A DNA stretch of 64,000 nt, from assembly GCF_014196845.1 (NCBI RefSeq), contig NZ_JACIEM010000001.1, positions 496,001-560,000 of the forward strand, read 5' to 3'. The DNA is from Aurantimonas endophytica. GTDB taxonomy: Bacteria > Pseudomonadota > Alphaproteobacteria > Rhizobiales > Rhizobiaceae. Below are positions 60,092 through 64,000 of this stretch, piece after piece. The notes below the pieces were generated by a model. The model had not been told where the DNA came from. It did not search any database and worked only from the letters and a program-made list of their open reading frames with translations. The position numbers and the translations under genes are program-made. How positions within the stretch are numbered: the stretch's first letter is position 1; every line of letters starts with the position of its first letter.

Positions 60092-60739
60092 ATGAAGACG
60101 ATTCTCTGCTTCGGCGACTCGCTGACCTGGGGCTACGACGCGGAGACGGGGCTGCGGCACGCTTTCGACGACCGCTGGCCGAATGTCCTCGCCAGGGCGC
60201 TCGGCGAGGACGTTGCCGTCATCACCGACGGGCTCAACGGGCGCACCACGGTCTTCGACGACCACATGGTGATGGGCGAGCGCAACGGCGCGAAGACGCT
60301 GCCCACGGCGCTGGGGGCGCATCAGCCGCTCGATCTCGTCGTGCTGATGCTCGGTACCAACGACCTGAAGCGCCACACCGGCGGCGGCCGCGTGTTCGAG
60401 TCGCGCCAGGGAATGGAGAGGCTGGTCGAGATCATCCAGACCTACCCGTATCAGCGCGGCTATTCCGTCCCGAAGATCCTGATCGTCGCTCCGCCGCATT
60501 TCTGCCAGACGACGGAACCCGACTTTTCGCTTCTGTTCGGCCACGGGATCGAAGAATCGCAGCATTTCCGTTCGGCTTGCACGAAGGTCGCCGAGGAATA
60601 TGGCTGTGCGATCTTCGATGCTGCGGAAGTGTGCGAGACGACCCCGCTCGACGGCGTGCATCTCGACGCAACCCATACGCGGGCATTGGGCGAAGCGCTG
60701 GTCGAGCCGGTGAGGGCTTTGCTTGCCGAGACGGCATGA
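60092..60739 (+). CDS. SGNH/GDSL hydrolase
   Basis: The 215-residue protein has the GDSL block CFGDSLTWGYDAE with Ser10, the GxND block LMLGTNDLKRHT with Asn, and the C-terminal DGVHLDATHTRALGEAL with catalytic Asp and His (near 187 and 190). It acts on ester bonds; the substrate is unknown. There is no signal peptide. It lies three bases after pdhC in the same orientation, before lpdA, so it is probably part of the PDH operon transcript. Confidence 0.9.
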   Translation: MKTILCFGDSLTWGYDAETGLRHAFDDRWPNVLARALGEDVAVITDGLNGRTTVFDDHMVMGERNGAKTLPTALGAHQPLDLVVLMLGTNDLKRHTGGGRVFESRQGMERLVEIIQTYPYQRGYSVPKILIVAPPHFCQTTEPDFSLLFGHGIEESQHFRSACTKVAEEYGCAIFDAAEVCETTPLDGVHLDATHTRALGEALVEPVRALLAETA

Positions 60740-60874
60740 CCGAACGACCGGCCTCCCATGCGTCTGTGGCAGGGCAGGACCGGTCGGCACGACTTATCTC
60801 CGCTGTGTGGCCCGGCTGTTTCGACGCAGCGCCACCGGCCCCCGACGATATCGCGTCCGAGGAGACGATGACCC

Positions 60875-62329
60875 ATGGCTGACACCTACGACATTCTCAT
60901 CATCGGCGGCGGCCCGGGCGGCTATGTCGCGGCGATCCGCGCGGCGCAGCTCGGCTTCAGGACGGCCGTCGTCGAGCGCGAGCACCTGGGCGGCATCTGC
61001 CTCAACTGGGGCTGCATCCCGACCAAGGCGCTGCTGCGTTCGGCCGAGATCTTCCACTACGCCGAGAACGCCGCGAATTACGGCCTGACGATCGAGAAGC
61101 CGGGCTTCGACATGGCGGCCGTCGTCAAGCGCTCGCGCGGTGTCTCGGCGCAGCTGAACGGCGGCGTCGGCTTCCTGATGAAGAAGAACAAGATCGACGT
61201 CATCTGGGGCGAAGCGAAGATCACCAAGGCGGGGAAGGGCGGGCCGGTCGAGGTCTCCGTCGGCAAGATGAGCAAGCCCGTGGTCGAGCCGCAGAACCCT
61301 GTGCCGAAGGGCGTGCTGGGCGAGGGGACCTACAAGGCCAAGCACGTCATCGTTGCGACGGGCGCCCGCCCGCGCGTCCTGCCGGGAATCGAGCCGGACG
61401 GCGACCGGATCTGGACCTATTTCGAGGCGATGAAGCCGAAGGCGATGCCGAAATCACTGATCGTCATGGGCTCCGGCGCGATCGGCATCGAGTTCGCCTC
61501 GTTCTACCGTACCATGGGCGCCGACGTGACCGTGGTGGAGCTGCTGCCGCAGATCATGCCGGTCGAGGATGCCGAGATCGCCGGCCTGGCGCGCAAGCAG
61601 TTCGAGAAGCAGGGCATGCGCATCCTGACCGACGCCAAGGTGTCGAAGGTGACGAAAGGCGGCGACGGCGTCGAGGTGACGGTCGAGACCAAGGATGGCA
61701 AGTCGCAGACGCTGTCGGCCGAGCGGCTGATCTCGGCGGTCGGCGTCCAGGGCAACACCGAAGGGCTGGGTCTGGAAGAGGCCGGCGTCGCGATCGAGCG
61801 CGGCATCGTTACGATCGACGGGTTCGGGCGGACCAATGTCGAGGGCATCTACGCGATTGGCGACGTTGCCGGTCCGCCAATGCTGGCCCACAAGGCCGAG
61901 CATGAAGGCACGATCTGCGTCGAGGCGATCAAGGGCCTCGACGTCCATCCGATGCAGAAGACCCAGATCCCGGGCTGCACCTATTGCCAGCCGCAGGTCG
62001 CCAGCGTCGGCCTGACCGAGGCGAAAGCCAAGGAGGCAGGGCGCGAGGTCAAGGTCGGCCGCTTCCCCTTCAAGGGCAACGGCAAGGCGATCGCGCTTGG
62101 CGAGCCGGAAGGACTGGTGAAGACCGTATTCGATGCGAAGACCGGCGAGCTTCTCGGGGCCCACATGGTGGGGGCCGAGGTGACCGAGCTGATCCAGGGC
62201 TTCGTCATCGCCATGGGGCTGGAGACCACGGAAGAAGAGCTGTTCCACAGCGTCTTCCCGCACCCGACACTATCGGAAATGATGCACGAGAGCGTGCTCG
62301 ATGCCTATGGCCGGGTCATACACATGTGA
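60875..62329 (+). CDS. lpdA: Dihydrolipoyl dehydrogenase (E3)
   Basis: The 484-residue flavoenzyme reoxidises the lipoyl groups of the complex. Seen are the FAD Rossmann motif DILIIGGGPGGYVAAIRAAQ, the redox disulfide GGICLNWGCIPTKAL (Cys near 42 and 47), the NAD motif MGSGAIGIEFASF and the C-terminal catalytic FPHPTLSEMMHESV. An insert around residues 125-150 (VVEPQNPVPKGVLGEGTYKA) makes it slightly longer than the usual 465-475 residues. A 135-base gap separates it from the SGNH gene. Confidence 0.97.
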   Translation: MADTYDILIIGGGPGGYVAAIRAAQLGFRTAVVEREHLGGICLNWGCIPTKALLRSAEIFHYAENAANYGLTIEKPGFDMAAVVKRSRGVSAQLNGGVGFLMKKNKIDVIWGEAKITKAGKGGPVEVSVGKMSKPVVEPQNPVPKGVLGEGTYKAKHVIVATGARPRVLPGIEPDGDRIWTYFEAMKPKAMPKSLIVMGSGAIGIEFASFYRTMGADVTVVELLPQIMPVEDAEIAGLARKQFEKQGMRILTDAKVSKVTKGGDGVEVTVETKDGKSQTLSAERLISAVGVQGNTEGLGLEEAGVAIERGIVTIDGFGRTNVEGIYAIGDVAGPPMLAHKAEHEGTICVEAIKGLDVHPMQKTQIPGCTYCQPQVASVGLTEAKAKEAGREVKVGRFPFKGNGKAIALGEPEGLVKTVFDAKTGELLGAHMVGAEVTELIQGFVIAMGLETTEEELFHSVFPHPTLSEMMHESVLDAYGRVIHM

Positions 62330-62453
62330 TTGCAACAGGCAAAAACGCGATACGCTGCCGTTAGTTGCGTCTGAAAGTTTTATTCTTTTGCGCCTTGTCG
62401 AAAGCGCTTTCCGCCCAATTTCCGTGACACGATCATCACAAGAGGACTGAGAC

Positions 62454-62720
62454 ATGGACGTTAACGGAGTGGGCTGGATTGCAGCGATCATCGTCGGCGG
62501 TATCGCCGGCTGGCTCGCCGAGCAATTCATGAAGAGCGACATGGGCCTCTTGATGAACATCATCCTCGGCATTGTCGGGGCCGTCGTTCTCAATGCCATC
62601 CTCGCCGCGATCGGCGTGTCGCTGGGCTCGGGCTGGATCGCCTACCTCATCACCGGTTTCATCGGTGCCTGCCTGCTGATCTTCATCTTCCGGGCATTCC
62701 GCGGTCGCGGCCGCGCCTGA
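62454..62720 (+). CDS. GlsB/YeaQ/YmgE family stress-response membrane protein
   Basis: The 88-residue protein has three membrane segments with glycine-rich turns: VGWIAAIIVGGIAGWLAEQF, GLLMNIILGIVGAVVLNAIL and GWIAYLITGFIGACLLIFIF, then a basic tail RAFRGRGRA. This is the transglycosylase-associated family. Its role is unknown. It is preceded by a 124-base non-coding gap and followed by lipA. AGAGGA at 62440-62445 serves as the ribosome site. Confidence 0.9.
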   Translation: MDVNGVGWIAAIIVGGIAGWLAEQFMKSDMGLLMNIILGIVGAVVLNAILAAIGVSLGSGWIAYLITGFIGACLLIFIFRAFRGRGRA

Positions 62721-62749
62721 CGTTTGCATCACCGGCACTCCATGGCTAA

Positions 62750-63733
62750 ATGACGTCCATGGTAACGGTGCTCGATAATCGCCAGCCGGCCGGGGTATTG
62801 CCCCGGCCGCGGCATCCCGAAAAAGCCCATCGTCCCGATAACGCGACGATGGTGCCAAAGCCCGACTGGATCCGCGTCAAAGCGCCCACGTCGCAGGGCT
62901 ATCACGAGACTCGCGCCATCGCGCGGTCCAACAACCTCGTCACCGTGTGCGAAGAGGCCGGCTGCCCGAATATCGGCGGGTGCTGGGAGAAGAAGCACGC
63001 GACCTTCATGATCATGGGCGGCATCTGCACGCGCGCCTGCTCGTTCTGCAACGTCGCCACCGGGCGCCCGCATGCGCTCGACCAGAGCGAGCCCGAGAGC
63101 GTCGGTCGCGCCGTCGCGGCCATGGGCCTCAACCACGTCGTCATCACTTCCGTCGATCGCGACGATCTTCCCGATGGCGGAGCGGAACACTTCGTCCGCA
63201 CGATCCGCGCCATTCGCGCCGCCGCGCCCGGGACGACGGTCGAGATCCTGACCCCCGACTTCCTGCGCAAACCCGGCGCGCTCGAGACTGTCGTGGCGGC
63301 AAGGCCCGACGTTTTCAACCACAACCTCGAAACCGTGCCGTCGAACTACCTGACGGTGCGACCAGGTGCCCGCTACTTCCACTCGATCCGGCTGCTGCAG
63401 CAGGTAAAGGAACTGGATCCGACGATCTTCACCAAGTCGGGGATCATGGTCGGGCTCGGCGAGGAGCGGAACGAGGTGCTGCAGCTGATGGACGATCTGC
63501 GCTCGGCGGATGTCGACTTCCTCACCATCGGCCAGTATCTGCAGCCGACGAAGAAGCATCACCCGGTGATCCGCTACGTGCCGCCGGAGGAGTTCGCGTC
63601 GTTCGAGACGGTCGCGCTGAGCAAGGGCTTCCTCGTCGTCGCGGCGAGCCCGCTGACCCGTTCGTCGCATCATGCCGGCGAGGATTTCGACCGCCTGAAG
63701 GTTGCCCGGCTCGCCCGCCAGGCGGCCGCCTGA
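62750..63733 (+). CDS. lipA: Lipoyl synthase
   Basis: The 327-residue radical-SAM enzyme inserts two sulfurs into octanoyl groups to make lipoyl cofactors for PDH and related complexes. The auxiliary cluster motif is [13 protein letters not shown] and the SAM cluster is CTRACSFC. The C-terminal [10 protein letters not shown] and [19 protein letters not shown] fit the family. Two ATGs (62750, 62759) are possible. Its position next to the PDH genes fits its substrate. Confidence 0.97.
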   Translation: MTSMVTVLDNRQPAGVLPRPRHPEKAHRPDNATMVPKPDWIRVKAPTSQGYHETRAIARSNNLVTVCEEAGCPNIGGCWEKKHATFMIMGGICTRACSFCNVATGRPHALDQSEPESVGRAVAAMGLNHVVITSVDRDDLPDGGAEHFVRTIRAIRAAAPGTTVEILTPDFLRKPGALETVVAARPDVFNHNLETVPSNYLTVRPGARYFHSIRLLQQVKELDPTIFTKSGIMVGLGEERNEVLQLMDDLRSADVDFLTIGQYLQPTKKHHPVIRYVPPEEFASFETVALSKGFLVVAASPLTRSSHHAGEDFDRLKVARLARQAAA

Positions 63734-63757
63734 CCCGTCCCCGCCAGTTCAGAGCCC

Positions 63758-64000
63758 ATGCCCCAACACGAGACCACGCGCCACGTTCGCCATACGCCCG
63801 AGCAGATGTTCGCGCTCGTTGCAGACGTCGAGCGCTATCCGGAGTTCCTGCCGCTCTGCCAGCGCCTGGTCATCCAGTCGGAGCGGGAGAAGGACGGCCG
63901 GAAGCTGCTCGTTGCCGACATGACGGTGGCCTACAAGATGGTCCGCGAGACCTTCACCTCGCAGGTGCTCCTCAAGCCTGACGAACACCAGATCGACGTC
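63758..64000 (+). CDS. Ubiquinone-binding START-like protein (COQ10/RatA family), cut by window edge
   Basis: An open frame from ATG 63758 runs 81 codons to the right edge. It opens MPQHETTRHVRHTPEQMFAL, then VADVERYPEFLPLCQRLVIQ, which is the standard N-terminus of the COQ10/polyketide-cyclase family. Members bind ubiquinone or help its function. It lies 25 bases after lipA in the same orientation. The 3' part is outside the window. Confidence 0.85.
   Translation, partial: MPQHETTRHVRHTPEQMFALVADVERYPEFLPLCQRLVIQSEREKDGRKLLVADMTVAYKMVRETFTSQVLLKPDEHQIDV

Noticed and set aside
60736-60882. Small ORF between the SGNH gene and lpdA (48 codons)
   Set aside because: It overlaps the lpdA start, shows no motif or good ribosome site and could be chance coding. 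I leave it out of the features.

Overview
This window is about 64 kb of dense, high-GC chromosomal core sequence from an alphaproteobacterium, most likely of the order Hyphomicrobiales (Rhizobiales). I infer this from gene content and order: rpsB-tsf-pyrH-frr-uppS-cdsA-rseP-bamA-lpxD-fabZ-lpxA-lpxI-lpxB; gltA and gltX next to comEC, lexA, moeA, moaC, trpC, trpD and a ppiD-type gene; tpiA-secG-pyrG-(VOC)-kdsA-eno-(ftsB-like)-pdhA-pdhB-pdhC-lpdA-lipA; an EipB (DUF1849) envelope protein; a GTTC-N7-GTTC LexA box; and a CtrA-type TTAA-N7-TTAA box. The genus cannot be fixed from the sequence alone. No rRNA, tRNA, CRISPR array, insertion sequence, prophage or recognised defence system was found.

Positions 1-12 kb are the most accessory part. 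They hold a gene tail cut by the window edge, a CelD-like acetyltransferase, a frameshifted and truncated PAP2-type phosphatase pseudogene in a decayed stretch, a diacylglycerol-kinase-like lipid kinase, a TerC-related DUF475 membrane protein divergent from the Mg transporter mgtE, a MerR regulator with its operator, a DUF1624 acyltransferase, an aldo/keto reductase, a YdcF-type protein apparently starting at CTG, DUF599, a 41-residue membrane protein behind a CtrA-type box, and DUF1489.

Positions 12-22.6 kb hold a D,D-carboxypeptidase with a SPOR domain, a phasin, the clpS-clpA proteolysis pair, an AzlC/AzlD exporter, and a minus-strand run ridA, GDPD, COG3146 acyltransferase and HIT protein, divergent from eipB.

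Positions 22.8-36.2 kb are a plus-strand supercluster linking translation (S2, EF-Ts, RRF), UMP kinase, undecaprenyl-PP and CDP-diacylglycerol synthesis, site-2 protease, outer-membrane assembly and lipid A synthesis up to lipid A disaccharide. A perfect bidirectional hairpin separates it from gltA. Positions 36.2-47.9 kb are mainly minus strand: gltA, gltX, comEC (plus), lexA, and a tightly coupled run ppiD-trpD-trpC-moaC-moeA in which each stop overlaps the next start. Positions 48-64 kb return to the plus strand with glycolysis (tpiA, eno), protein export (secG), CTP synthesis, Kdo synthesis, a cell-division FtsB-like protein, the complete pyruvate dehydrogenase complex with two small accessory genes embedded in it, lipoate synthase, and a truncated START-domain gene at the right edge.

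I do not see a clearly novel multi-gene system. The signals most worth a second look are the CtrA-type box before a 41-residue membrane protein, a structured 5' leader before mgtE, the CTG start of the ydcF-type gene, hairpin-rich leaders of rpsB, tsf and pdhA, a ComEC whose C-terminus lacks metal-binding motifs, and the non-PDH genes embedded in the PDH operon.
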